This document shows, one piece after another, positions 1 to 6,010 of a stretch of DNA of 9,869 nucleotides. The stretch is from Dehalococcoidia bacterium (GTDB lineage: Bacteria > Chloroflexota > Dehalococcoidia > GIF9 > AB-539-J10). The position numbers and the translations under genes were made by a program. The stretch's first letter is position 1, and the number at the start of each line of letters is the position of its first letter. Location of the stretch: positions 1 through 9,869 of the forward strand of contig JALNYR010000093.1 of assembly GCA_023229725.1 (NCBI GenBank). The letters run 5' to 3'. Below the pieces are notes generated by a model that saw nothing but the letters and a program-made list of their open reading frames with translations, did no database searches and was not told where the DNA came from.

Positions 1-255
1 TCAACCTCCGTCGATAAGATTACGATAACCTTACGCTATTCGAGGAATCGGCGCCACTCCGGAAAGGCTCAACTCCGGGTCTTCGTTCGAGCGTGAACCG
101 CCGCCGGGCCGCCCAGAGGCCCCCCCCACACATGAGGACATAACCCTGCGGAGCGATTTCGTGTCGGGCTGCACCAGCCCAGCGGGCATTCGAATCGGCG
201 CACGAGTGCTCCATGGCAGCCCTGCGCGCGCTCGTACCATGGCCGCTTCCCGACG
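1..255. other. Left-edge intergenic region, no supported gene
   Basis: No convincing coding region lies here. The short minus-strand ORFs have no good ribosome binding site or recognisable product, and a plus-strand frame open from the edge to a stop at 94-96 is too short to judge. Three things can be seen. A minus-strand GGAGG at 5-9, followed by TTGA at the edge, could be the ribosome binding site of a minus-strand gene starting just outside, and the AT-rich stretch 11-40 could hold its promoter. A GGGCTG/CAGCCC hairpin at 166-180 has a 3-nt loop and no T-run. A run of eight C lies at 120-127. This is the downstream flank of the HerA-like ATPase gene. Confidence 0.4.
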
Positions 256-2709
256 TCAGAAGGCGGGACGGACCTCGCCTCCTCCTTCGCGTTGCCAGTA
301 GGGGAGCCAGCCGAGGGCAATCACCCTCACGACGACGTTCGTCTTGCTGGGGCGCAGTGTCAAGCGCTCGAGCGGGGCCTTCGTCGGGTCAGCATCGGCG
401 CCGATGCGGTCCGCGTCTGCCCGGAAGTCCTCTTCCAGCTGTGCCATCCGCTTCTTGAGTGCATCGAGGGATTCCTCTGCGCGACCGATATCCTTGCCCT
501 CTTTCATCGTGCGTCCCGCGCCCCGGGCGGTCGTCGTCATCCGGCCGATGGAGGAAGCAATGCCGCGGCCTCCGCCGAGGAAGGCGCCCAGCACCGTGGC
601 GCCCAGGGAGATGGCGGTCTGGGTCTTCTGCTGCTTCATCTGCTCCTCTTCGCGGTCGACCGCCTGTTCCGCCTTGAGTATCTGGTTCCGCAGATTGGAA
701 ACCTTGGCCTCGTACTTCTGTCTCAGCTTCTCGGTCTCTTCGTCACGTCGCTCGCGAGCCGCCTGCACAACACGGAATCGGAAGTCCTGTTCTGACTCCC
801 CCGGCAGAGAGGTCATCTTCAGACCTGAGAAACTGAACAGTTCGATGGTCTGAGTGCCATAGAGCCAGGTGGCAAGGTCACGCTTCCAGGCGGTGTAGCT
901 GGCGGCCCTCCCTGCAGCCGCGGGCAACGGGGAGAACGCGGCGCCTGCCGGGGCAGCCCTCTCGAGGTCTTCGAGAGGCACCGTGATTTCCTGCGCCTGC
1001 GACCAGTCAACCGCGAGTGCCTCTTCGGTCAACTCGGTGATTGTCACGAAGTTCCGGTCCAACCGGGCCCCGGTCTTCTTGTCGACGAACCCGACCTGGG
1101 ACGCGCTGAGCAGGCCCGGCTCATAGAGCAGCCGGTAACCGACGGGAGGCATGCCCCGGGCAGGCACGAAGTACTGAGGAACATCGGGGGGCAAGACCGG
1201 TCGGGATGATGCTGTACTCGCCGGCGCGGGACGTAGTCTCTCGGTTGGCTGCGCCGACGGAGCGGCCTGCCGCGCAGAAGGCTCGGGCTTCCGTCCGCCC
1301 ATCAACTGCTTGATCTGCGTTCTCGTCAGCGGTCCACACAGGTACGACATCGCCCAGCGTGTCTCAAACACCTCGGGTGCGTTCTCGTGAACGTTGTTGA
1401 GCAGGAAGATGCGGTTACCGAGCCCGGCTATGAGTCGCTCCGTCTCGGCACGATTGAACGCCGACCCGGTTGCCGCCGACACACCTTCCAGACCCTCGAT
1501 GACTCTTGCCTTGTCGCGCTCGGTCTGCATCCTGCCGATGAACCACGTGCCGGTGTTTGCCAATCCCTTGTAGTCCAGGTCCACAGGATTCTGCGTCGTG
1601 AGAACGACACCCAGCCCGTAGGCCCTCGCCTGCTTGAGCAACGTGAGAAGCGGCTTCTTCGATGGCGGATTGGCGACCGGCGGGAAGAAGCCGAATATCT
1701 CGTCCATGTACAGGATGGCACGCAGGCTCGTGGTGCCGGGCTGCGAGCGCACCCAGCCGACCACTTCATTCAGCAGCAGTGAGACGAAGAACATGCGTTG
1801 CTCCTCGCTCAAGTGTGCAACCGACACGATGGAGAGACGGGGTTTGCCGGAGGGAGAGTACAGCATCGAACCAATGTCGAGAGGTTCGCCCTCGAGCCAC
1901 TGGCTGAAACCGGGAGCCGCAAGCACGTTGTTCAGAGCCAGAGCCAGCGAGAAACGGTCCTTTGCCGGGAAGAACGAGTCCACGGTCATGACACCGACCC
2001 GTTCCATCGGAGGAGTCTGGATCTGGTGGATGAGCGAACCCATGTCCAGGTTCTGCCCGTTCTGCCATGCGGATGTCAGCAGGTGGCTCAGCAGGACGTG
2101 TTCCCGGCTCTTGACGGGGTCGGCCTCAATGCCCATCAGTCCCAGCAGGCTGGTAACCGTCGTGTTGACGCGGTCACCCAGCAGCTCGGGGTCGTCCAGC
2201 ACCGCGGCGGAGGGAGCGTCCAGCGACTTGAGTATCGAGATGGGAAGCCCCGCTGTGCTGCCCGGGGTGTAGATGAGGCACTCGGCCGACGAGCGCAGCC
2301 GAGCGATGCGTTCCCCGTCCTGGCCCCACGAGGCAAGGCCTTTTGACCATTGCTCCGCCTGCGCCCGGGCGTAATCGCCAGCGGAAAGGCCCTTCCGGCG
2401 GGCGTCATCCTCGTTCACCCATGGGAGGAAGTCCTCGGGCTTCAGTTCCGGGAACGTGAGCATGAGGTTCGTCATGTCGCCCTTCGGGTCGATGATGATG
2501 GCCGGAATGCCATCCATCGCCGCCTCTTCGAGCAGCCCGACGCAGAGTCCGGTCTTCCCGCTTCCCGTCATGCCCACGCAGACGGCATGCGTCACGAGGT
2601 CCTTGGACTTGTAGAGGATAAGCCCTTCCCGCGGCTTCTTAGCCGCAGGGTCGTAGGGTCGCCCGAGGTAGAAGAGGCCAAGCTTCTCGTAGTCAACCAC
2701 CTGTTCCAT
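256..2709 (-). CDS. HerA/FtsK-type P-loop ATPase (DUF87-like) with C-terminal coiled coil
   Basis: An 817-residue ATP-binding protein of the HerA/VirB4/FtsK superfamily, whose members form hexameric rings that pump DNA or protein. The Walker A motif GMTGSGKT is at residues 46-53, followed by IDPKGD at 74-79. Walker B is AILYMDE at 331-337, with the acidic pair D336 and E337. A sensor-like TTQNP is at 371-375 and an arginine in FIGR at about 393. The ATPase core ends near 455. A Pro/Ala/Ser-rich linker (475-510) leads to a domain I do not recognise (515-645). A charged coiled coil follows (about 650-698), then a glycine-rich hydrophobic stretch (699-722), a second coiled coil (742-765), and a tail with LGWLPYW. 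The start has GGAGG five bases upstream. No HerA-associated NurA nuclease is visible, so the substrate is unknown. The superfamily is sure, the role is not. Confidence 0.85.
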   Translation of the reverse strand: MEQVVDYEKLGLFYLGRPYDPAAKKPREGLILYKSKDLVTHAVCVGMTGSGKTGLCVGLLEEAAMDGIPAIIIDPKGDMTNLMLTFPELKPEDFLPWVNEDDARRKGLSAGDYARAQAEQWSKGLASWGQDGERIARLRSSAECLIYTPGSTAGLPISILKSLDAPSAAVLDDPELLGDRVNTTVTSLLGLMGIEADPVKSREHVLLSHLLTSAWQNGQNLDMGSLIHQIQTPPMERVGVMTVDSFFPAKDRFSLALALNNVLAAPGFSQWLEGEPLDIGSMLYSPSGKPRLSIVSVAHLSEEQRMFFVSLLLNEVVGWVRSQPGTTSLRAILYMDEIFGFFPPVANPPSKKPLLTLLKQARAYGLGVVLTTQNPVDLDYKGLANTGTWFIGRMQTERDKARVIEGLEGVSAATGSAFNRAETERLIAGLGNRIFLLNNVHENAPEVFETRWAMSYLCGPLTRTQIKQLMGGRKPEPSARQAAPSAQPTERLRPAPASTASSRPVLPPDVPQYFVPARGMPPVGYRLLYEPGLLSASQVGFVDKKTGARLDRNFVTITELTEEALAVDWSQAQEITVPLEDLERAAPAGAAFSPLPAAAGRAASYTAWKRDLATWLYGTQTIELFSFSGLKMTSLPGESEQDFRFRVVQAARERRDEETEKLRQKYEAKVSNLRNQILKAEQAVDREEEQMKQQKTQTAISLGATVLGAFLGGGRGIASSIGRMTTTARGAGRTMKEGKDIGRAEESLDALKKRMAQLEEDFRADADRIGADADPTKAPLERLTLRPSKTNVVVRVIALGWLPYWQREGGGEVRPAF

Positions 2710-2733
2710 CTGTCCTCCTTGCCCGCCGCTGAT

Positions 2734-2754
2734 ACCATGACGTTACCTCATTGT
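2734..2754. promoter_or_regulatory. Imperfect dyad matching the operator of the TipAL-like gene
   Basis: The 9-3-9 dyad ACCATGACG / TTA / CCTCATTGT has 7 of 9 positions paired. It matches the perfect operator at 6014-6034 at 17 of 21 positions. It lies 25 bp upstream of the HerA-like ATPase start. No good 19-bp-spacer promoter surrounds it. On the minus strand AGCACA and TATCAG with a 17-bp spacer could frame it, with the start point about 13 bases before the ATPase start codon. A binding site for the MerR protein encoded at 6052-6807, or for a paralogue, is inferred. Confidence 0.45.
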
Positions 2755-2790
2755 GCTCTCCAGTGCACGCTGTTTCGCGGCGTCGCCCTC

Positions 2791-2821
2791 TTGACTTTCA
2801 AGCGACTTGAGGGTTCATACT
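2791..2821 (+). promoter_or_regulatory. MerR-type promoter with 19-bp spacer and dyad operator
   Basis: The -35 is TTGACT (2791-2796) and the -10 is CATACT (2816-2821), separated by 19 bp. This is the over-long spacer characteristic of promoters activated by MerR proteins through DNA untwisting. The spacer holds the dyad TCAAG-CGA-CTTGA (2798-2810). Its half-sites resemble the SoxR box (CCTCAAG / CTTGAGG), but with a 3-bp centre. The promoter points at the MerR gene starting at 2865, so autoregulation is likely. Confidence 0.7.
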
Positions 2822-2842
2822 GCTTTCTGAATGATCATTCAA
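2814..2842 (-). promoter_or_regulatory. Possible divergent promoter for the HerA-like ATPase
   Basis: Read on the minus strand, TTGAAT (2837-2842) and TATGAA (2814-2819) are separated by 17 bp, each matching 4 of 6 consensus bases. Its -10 overlaps that of the plus-strand MerR promoter. Transcription would start near 2807 and run across the dyad at 2734-2754 before reaching the ATPase start. Matches are weak, so this is tentative. Confidence 0.3.
2828..2841. promoter_or_regulatory. 14-bp perfect palindrome, operator-like
   Basis: TGAATGATCATTCA is a perfect palindrome lying just downstream of the -10 of the MerR gene, at about its expected transcription start, and overlapping the possible minus-strand -35. 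The TGAATGA half-site resembles operators of TetR-family fatty-acid regulators such as Bacillus FadR, whose site is longer. No TetR gene is present in the window. A repressor site is inferred. Confidence 0.4.
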
Positions 2843-2864
2843 CATCATCAGGCGAAGGAGGAAG

Positions 2865-3686
2865 ATGCTCCGGATAGGTGAGTTCTCCCGACTGAGCACA
2901 ACGCCCGTCTCGGCACTCAGGTACTACGACGAAATCGGTCTGCTGAGACCGGTGGAGGTGGACCGATTCACCGGGTACCGCTACTACTCGGCGCAGCAGC
3001 TGTCCAGGCTCAACCGCATCAATGCGCTTAAGGACCTTGGCCTGTCGCTGGCTGAGGTTGTCCAACTGACAGGAGAGGATGAGCAAGACGCCTGCCTCGG
3101 ACCTCTGCTGGAGCGGAAGGCGGAGGAGATCCGCCGTGGAATCGCCGACGAGCAAGGCCGGCTCACGAGACTGAACGCCTGGCTGGAGCATCTCCGAACA
3201 AGAGGAGAAATGGATACAACGAGCTATGAGGTAGTCATCAAGAAGGTTGTGCCGCTGCAGGCGATGTGCCTGCGCCGGGTCATGCCAGGCTACCAGTCCG
3301 AGGGCGACCTCTGGGGCGAACTGTGCGGCTATCTCGGGCAGCAGAAAGGGGTGCGCTACGTGGGACCGCCGCTCACCCTCTGCCACGATGGCGAGTACAA
3401 GGAGAGGGATGTAGACATCGAACTGGCCGTGCCGGTCGAGTCTCCGGTCAAGGAGTATGGCGACATCCGATTCCGCACGCTTCCGGGACACGAACAGGTG
3501 GCCAGCGTTATCCACAAGGGTCCATTCAACACGGTCAATCACGCGTACCAGTTCCTGCTCGGTTGGATGGAGAGAAACGGCTACAAGATGGACGGGCCGG
3601 ACCGCACCGTGTACCTGAACACCCCGGAGCAGGCGGCGCCGGCCGACCTGCTGAAGGAGGTACAGATACCCATCACGCGAGCCTGA
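2865..3686 (+). CDS. MerR-family regulator with GyrI-like effector domain (BmrR type)
   Basis: A 273-residue transcription regulator. Residues 1-70 are a MerR winged helix-turn-helix (IGEFSRLSTTPVSALRYYDEIGLL, shown here only as its opening IGEFSRLS and the ALRYYDEIGLL motif, then GYRYYS). Residues about 75-115 form the dimerising coiled coil. Residues 119-273 are a GyrI-like ligand domain with DVDIELAVPV, LPGHEQVASVIHKGPF, and the closing motif DLLKEVQIPI. In this fold hydrophobic cationic drugs or other small molecules bind in a pocket with key glutamates. One is present in DVDIE, but the usual REVYL motif reads RTVYL here. AAGGAGG ends three bases before the start codon. The gene is transcribed from a 19-bp-spacer promoter that it probably controls, and is divergent from the HerA-like ATPase gene. 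The inducer is unknown. Confidence 0.9.
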   Translation: MLRIGEFSRLSTTPVSALRYYDEIGLLRPVEVDRFTGYRYYSAQQLSRLNRINALKDLGLSLAEVVQLTGEDEQDACLGPLLERKAEEIRRGIADEQGRLTRLNAWLEHLRTRGEMDTTSYEVVIKKVVPLQAMCLRRVMPGYQSEGDLWGELCGYLGQQKGVRYVGPPLTLCHDGEYKERDVDIELAVPVESPVKEYGDIRFRTLPGHEQVASVIHKGPFNTVNHAYQFLLGWMERNGYKMDGPDRTVYLNTPEQAAPADLLKEVQIPITRA

Positions 3687-3704
3687 CAACCGGACTTGCC
3701 GTCG

Positions 3705-3744
3705 CACGCCCCCCAATTGCGCGCATCGCGCGTTGAGGGGCGTG
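3705..3744. terminator. GC-rich hairpin downstream of the MerR gene
   Basis: CACGCCCCCCAA pairs with TTGAGGGGCGTG with one mismatch, and GCGCGC with CGCGCG continues the stem toward the loop around 3725. It starts 18 bases after the MerR stop codon. There is no T-run after it, so it is either a weak terminator or an RNA-stabilising structure. Confidence 0.4.
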
Positions 3745-3779
3745 ACTTCGTCCGGGCAGAACAGTCACGTGAGGACAAA

Positions 3780-3801
3780 GTCGCTGGCCATCAACAGCGA
3801 C
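3780..3801. repeat. 7-bp inverted repeat upstream of the aroF promoter
   Basis: GTCGCTG and CAGCGAC flank an 8-nt loop. It lies 11 bp upstream of the -35 of the DAHP synthase promoter and lacks a T-run. It could be part of read-through termination of the MerR transcript or an operator for the aroF promoter. The sequence does not decide this. Confidence 0.3.
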
Positions 3802-3812
3802 GTATGCCTGAC

Positions 3813-3841
3813 TTGACACACGCAACTGCTCTCTCTACACT
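3813..3841 (+). promoter_or_regulatory. Sigma-70-type promoter of the DAHP synthase leader
   Basis: A perfect -35 TTGACA (3813-3818), a 17-bp spacer and -10 TACACT (3836-3841) form the strongest promoter in the window. The expected start is near 3848. This gives a leader of about 210 bases before the aroF start codon, carrying the leader ORF and the attenuator. Confidence 0.8.
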
Positions 3842-3868
3842 CGATGCTTCAGCGTTGGCTGCGAGAAC

Positions 3869-3958
3869 ATGACAATGCATAGCTGCCGGGCACGGTTCGT
3901 CTTTGCGTGGTGCTTTACCTTTGCGACCCGCATGCCCGGGAGCGGCCTTGCCACGTAA
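3869..3958 (+). CDS. Phe-rich leader peptide of the DAHP synthase attenuator
   Basis: A 29-codon ORF starts about 20 bases after the expected transcription start. Residues 10-18 read FVFAWCFTF: four Phe and one Trp in nine codons, like the PheL/TrpL leader peptides of amino-acid operons. It runs to TAA at 3956. The Phe codons (3896-3922) lie in the loop between two pairing segments, 3882-3892 and 3933-3943, and its last codons overlap the second. The ribosome binding site is weak (GCGAGA only), which lowers certainty. A second in-frame ATG at 3875 is also possible. Its job would be to report charged tRNA-Phe levels by ribosome stalling. The product itself probably has no function. Confidence 0.7.
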   Translation: MTMHSCRARFVFAWCFTFATRMPGSGLAT

Positions 3959-4019
3959 CGCAGCGTAGTCACCACTGGAACGAAGGAAGGACCCTCCCCG
4001 GAGGGTCCTTCTTCTTTTT
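3882..4019 (+). promoter_or_regulatory. Ribosome-mediated transcription attenuator (phenylalanine type)
   Basis: Three alternative stems can be drawn. Segment 1 (3882-3892, GCTGCCGGGCA) pairs with segment 2 (3933-3943, TGCCCGGGAGC) at 10 of 11 positions. Segment 2 (3939-3949, GGAGCGGCCTT) can instead pair with segment 3 (3987-3997, AAGGACCCTCC) at 9 of 11 positions. Segment 3 otherwise forms the terminator with 4001-4010. A ribosome stalled at the first Phe codons would cover segment 1 and free segment 2 to block the terminator. A ribosome reaching the stop at 3956 would cover segment 2 and allow termination. This is the E. coli pheA/trp scheme. The pairings are read by eye and no energies were computed. 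Confidence 0.7.
3984..4019 (+). terminator. Intrinsic terminator in the aroF leader
   Basis: AAGGACCCTC (3987-3996), loop CCCG, then GAGGGTCCTT (4001-4010) gives a perfect 10-bp GC-rich stem. CTTC and five T (4015-4019) follow. It stands 40 bases before the aroF start codon and after the promoter at 3813-3841, so it must be read through or suppressed for aroF to be expressed. That placement marks it as regulatory rather than as the end of a transcription unit. Confidence 0.9.
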
Positions 4020-4059
4020 CGGGGTGACAGGAATGTCATCGACAGGAGAGGAGAACAGG

Positions 4060-5133
4060 ATGATCATCATGAAGACGGATGCGACTCCCGACGACGTCCG
4101 GAGGGTCTCTGCCGAAGTTGAGGCGTGCGGCCTCCGGGCCGTTATCATCCGGGGGGACTACCAGACCGTCATCGGACCCGTCGGAGATGAACGCCGGCTG
4201 GACTTCGACAAGCTGGCGGCTTTGCCAGGTGTCAAGGAGGCGGCCCGAGTCGAAGCTCCGTACAAGCTCATCAGCCGCGAGTACGCGAGATTCTTCGGCG
4301 AACCAGGCGCACACAAGACCGTCGCCATCGGGGACGTCCACGTCGGAAACGGCGAGCCGGTCATCATCGCGGGACCGTGTGCGGTAGAGAGTCGGCAGCA
4401 GATAATGCGCATGGCGGAGGCGGTCAAGGCGGCAGGAGCCCAGGTTCTGCGCGGGGGAGTGTTCAAACCGAGAAGCTCCGTTCATTCATTCCAGGGTATC
4501 GGCGCAGCCGGCGTACACGACGCCGAAGAAGCTCTCACCTGGCTGAAGGATGCCGGCAAGGCGTTCGACCTCCCTGTCGTCACCGAGGTGAGAGGCGAGT
4601 CAATGGTCGAACTGGTGGCGAAGCACGTTGATTTGATGCACATCGGGGCACGCAACATGTACGACCAGGACTTGCTCGTCCAGGTTGCCCAGCAGGGGAA
4701 GCCGGTGCTGCTGAAGCGCCACTTCGGCGCGAGCATCGAGGAACTCCTGTCCTTCAGCGAATACATCGCCGCCGAAGGTAACAAGGACATAATACTCTGC
4801 GAGCGGGGCATCGTCCCGGTCGGAAAGGGGAAGAGCTACACCCGCTATACGCTCGACCTCGCCGCCGTGCCCGTCATCCACAAGGAAACGTATCTGCCGG
4901 TTATCGTGGACCCGAGCCACGGCACGGGGCGTCGCGACCTCATCTTCGACATGAGCTGTGCGGCAATTGCCGCGGGAGCCGACGGCCTGATGATTGAGTC
5001 ACACTACAACCCGGCGGAGGCCCTCGTGGACGGTGCGCAGATGGTGACGCCTGACGAGCTGAAGGACATCATCGAGGCGTGCCGGACACTGTACCGGACA
5101 AAGAAGTCGTTGGCGCGCAGCGCGGCAGCGTAG
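4060..5133 (+). CDS. aroF: 3-deoxy-7-phosphoheptulonate (DAHP) synthase, class I-beta
   Basis: A 357-residue enzyme condensing phosphoenolpyruvate with erythrose 4-phosphate, the first step of the shikimate pathway to Phe, Tyr and Trp. Residues 1-70 match the ferredoxin-like regulatory domain that gives Tyr/Phe feedback inhibition in the Thermotoga enzyme. The barrel carries GPCAVES (105-111, metal ligand C107), GGVFKPRSS (132-140), IGARNMYDQ (195-203), CERGI (247-251), DPSHGTG (284-290, ligand H287), E313 and DGAQ (D324). The phosphate-binding motif, usually LLKRG, reads LLKRHFGAS. I chose 4060 because GGAGAGGAG (4045-4053) precedes it at six bases. ATG at 4069 is an alternative. An in-frame upstream extension to 3907 would cross the terminator and is not used. 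The upstream attenuator points to control by phenylalanine. Confidence 0.95.
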   Translation: MIIMKTDATPDDVRRVSAEVEACGLRAVIIRGDYQTVIGPVGDERRLDFDKLAALPGVKEAARVEAPYKLISREYARFFGEPGAHKTVAIGDVHVGNGEPVIIAGPCAVESRQQIMRMAEAVKAAGAQVLRGGVFKPRSSVHSFQGIGAAGVHDAEEALTWLKDAGKAFDLPVVTEVRGESMVELVAKHVDLMHIGARNMYDQDLLVQVAQQGKPVLLKRHFGASIEELLSFSEYIAAEGNKDIILCERGIVPVGKGKSYTRYTLDLAAVPVIHKETYLPVIVDPSHGTGRRDLIFDMSCAAIAAGADGLMIESHYNPAEALVDGAQMVTPDELKDIIEACRTLYRTKKSLARSAAA

Positions 5134-5163
5134 GGCATAGACCGGGACAGGGGCGTAGCGCGG

Positions 5164-5195
5164 GCCAGGCACCTCACGGCTTCCGCCGGCCTGGC
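5164..5195. terminator. Nested hairpin between convergent genes
   Basis: GCCAGGC (5164-5170) pairs with GCCTGGC (5189-5195), and inside it CGGC-TTCC-GCCG (5177-5188) forms a second stem stacked directly on it. It sits in the 85-bp gap between aroF and the convergent PPOX gene, where a shared terminator is expected. There is no T-run on either strand, so efficiency is uncertain. Confidence 0.45.
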
Positions 5196-5218
5196 AGGCG
5201 TCCTGAATCCTCCTGGCC

Positions 5219-5818
5219 CTATAGGGAATCGGGGTCGTACCCCATCGCTCTCACAGTCTCGAGGTCCATGGGGGCGTTTCGCTGCTTGAGGTAGCGGGCC
5301 CGGGCGAGGCGCTCCGCAGGGGTCTTGTTCTGCGCCAGGTCGCTCTTGGCCGAGATGGACCTGGGGCGTATCTGGACGACCCGGCAGGCCCTGTATGCCG
5401 GAAGGTCATCGGTCACCGGCTCGAGACTGGCACCGCCCTCGTGCTTCGTTACAAGAGCGTTGAGGGCCGCGGTCTTGAGACTGCCATCCGGAACCACCGA
5501 AGCGTCGCCCCGTATGACGACGCAGTGATGGAACTGGTGTACCTTGCAGCCGCGACGGTCGGGCTCGAAGGCGGCGTCGAGGTATGCCAGGGGTATGTCG
5601 ACCTCGAAGCAGACGCGCCCGTCACGCGCGATGTTGTCAAGCTTCTGCCCCGCCGGTGCGGAGTGGAAGTAGATGTTCCCCTGGTGGTACACGAAGTTCA
5701 CCGGGGTGATGTACGGATAGCCGTCCGCGCCCACGGACGCCATTCGCCCGATGTTGGCTGACGTCAGGATCAACTCGATCTGCCTCATGTCTGTGACTTC
5801 GCTGAAGGCTCTGCGCAT
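5219..5818 (-). CDS. NimA/PPOX-like flavin-binding family protein
   Basis: A 199-residue protein of the pyridoxamine 5'-phosphate oxidase-like split-barrel superfamily, closest in pattern to the NimA group of FMN-binding (sometimes haem-binding) reductases. Diagnostic stretches are IGRMASVGADGYPYITPVNF (residues 23-42), IYFHSAPAGQKLDNIARDGRVCFEVD around 49-74 with its FHS...GQK core, and a basic C-terminal helix (165-182). I chose the start at 5818 because AAAGGCGG lies seven bases upstream on the minus strand. Upstream in-frame ATG at 5839 lacks this. A nitroimidazole or quinone reductase role is only a family-level guess. The gene is convergent with aroF and divergent from the TipAL-like gene. 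Such regulator/enzyme pairs are often co-regulated, but no MerR site is seen close to this start. Confidence 0.85.
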   Translation of the reverse strand: MRRAFSEVTDMRQIELILTSANIGRMASVGADGYPYITPVNFVYHQGNIYFHSAPAGQKLDNIARDGRVCFEVDIPLAYLDAAFEPDRRGCKVHQFHHCVVIRGDASVVPDGSLKTAALNALVTKHEGGASLEPVTDDLPAYRACRVVQIRPRSISAKSDLAQNKTPAERLARARYLKQRNAPMDLETVRAMGYDPDSL

Positions 5819-5891
5819 GTCGATACCGCCTTTCTGCATCGTGATAGTGCCGGGTTGACGCCGGTCCGGTGCAGATCCGACAACCACCGCA

Positions 5892-5932
5892 CCGACCTCA
5901 AAACTCAAGGTCGGATTGTGGGTCACCACAAT
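5892..5932. promoter_or_regulatory. Two adjacent inverted repeats upstream of the PPOX gene
   Basis: CCGACCT (5892-5898) and AGGTCGG (5908-5914) form one 7-bp inverted repeat with a 9-nt spacer. Immediately next to it, ATTGTGG (5915-5921) and CCACAAT (5926-5932) form another with a 4-bp spacer. They lie about 75-115 bp upstream of the PPOX start on the minus strand, in a gap divergent from the TipAL-like gene. The second has operator geometry. No clear minus-strand promoter was found next to them. Confidence 0.4.
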
Positions 5933-6010
5933 GGACGTGTCAACGGGTCGGCCGGGCCGCAGAACCCCCGGGCCGTCCAGCGACACCCACACCGTCTTCC
6001 GTCGAAGCGC

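Noticed and set aside
1..96. C-terminal end of a plus-strand gene entering from the left
   Set aside because: A frame is open to the stop at 94-96, but 31 codons with weaker GC bias than neighbours and no recognisable motif do not support it.
181..225. Possible tRNA fragment (ATTCGAAT resembling a T-loop)
   Set aside because: No acceptor stem, anticodon arm or GG-TTCGA-CC stem could be built on either strand.
2835..3716. 293-residue minus-strand ORF
   Set aside because: It is the antisense shadow of the MerR gene, with no ribosome binding site and low-complexity His/Arg/Leu-rich sequence.
3844..3882. A 12-codon ORF with one Trp (MLQRWLREHDNA) as the leader peptide
   Set aside because: Its ATG lies before the expected transcription start near 3848, and it has only one aromatic codon. 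The ORF at 3869 fits better.
3848..4019. T-box riboswitch in the aroF leader
   Set aside because: The leader has a terminator, but I see no T-box consensus such as GGGTGGTACCGCG. ACCACTGGAACG at 3971-3982 is only a faint resemblance, and the Phe-rich ORF explains the structure better.
3907..4059. In-frame upstream extension of the DAHP synthase gene
   Set aside because: It would translate through the intrinsic terminator, giving a GGSFFFFG stretch, has no ribosome binding site, and adds sequence unrelated to the family. The site at 4045-4053 fixes the start at 4060.
5819..5992. 58-residue N-terminal extension of the PPOX-like protein
   Set aside because: It covers the two inverted repeats of the divergent promoter region, has no family similarity, and a ribosome binding site supports 5818.
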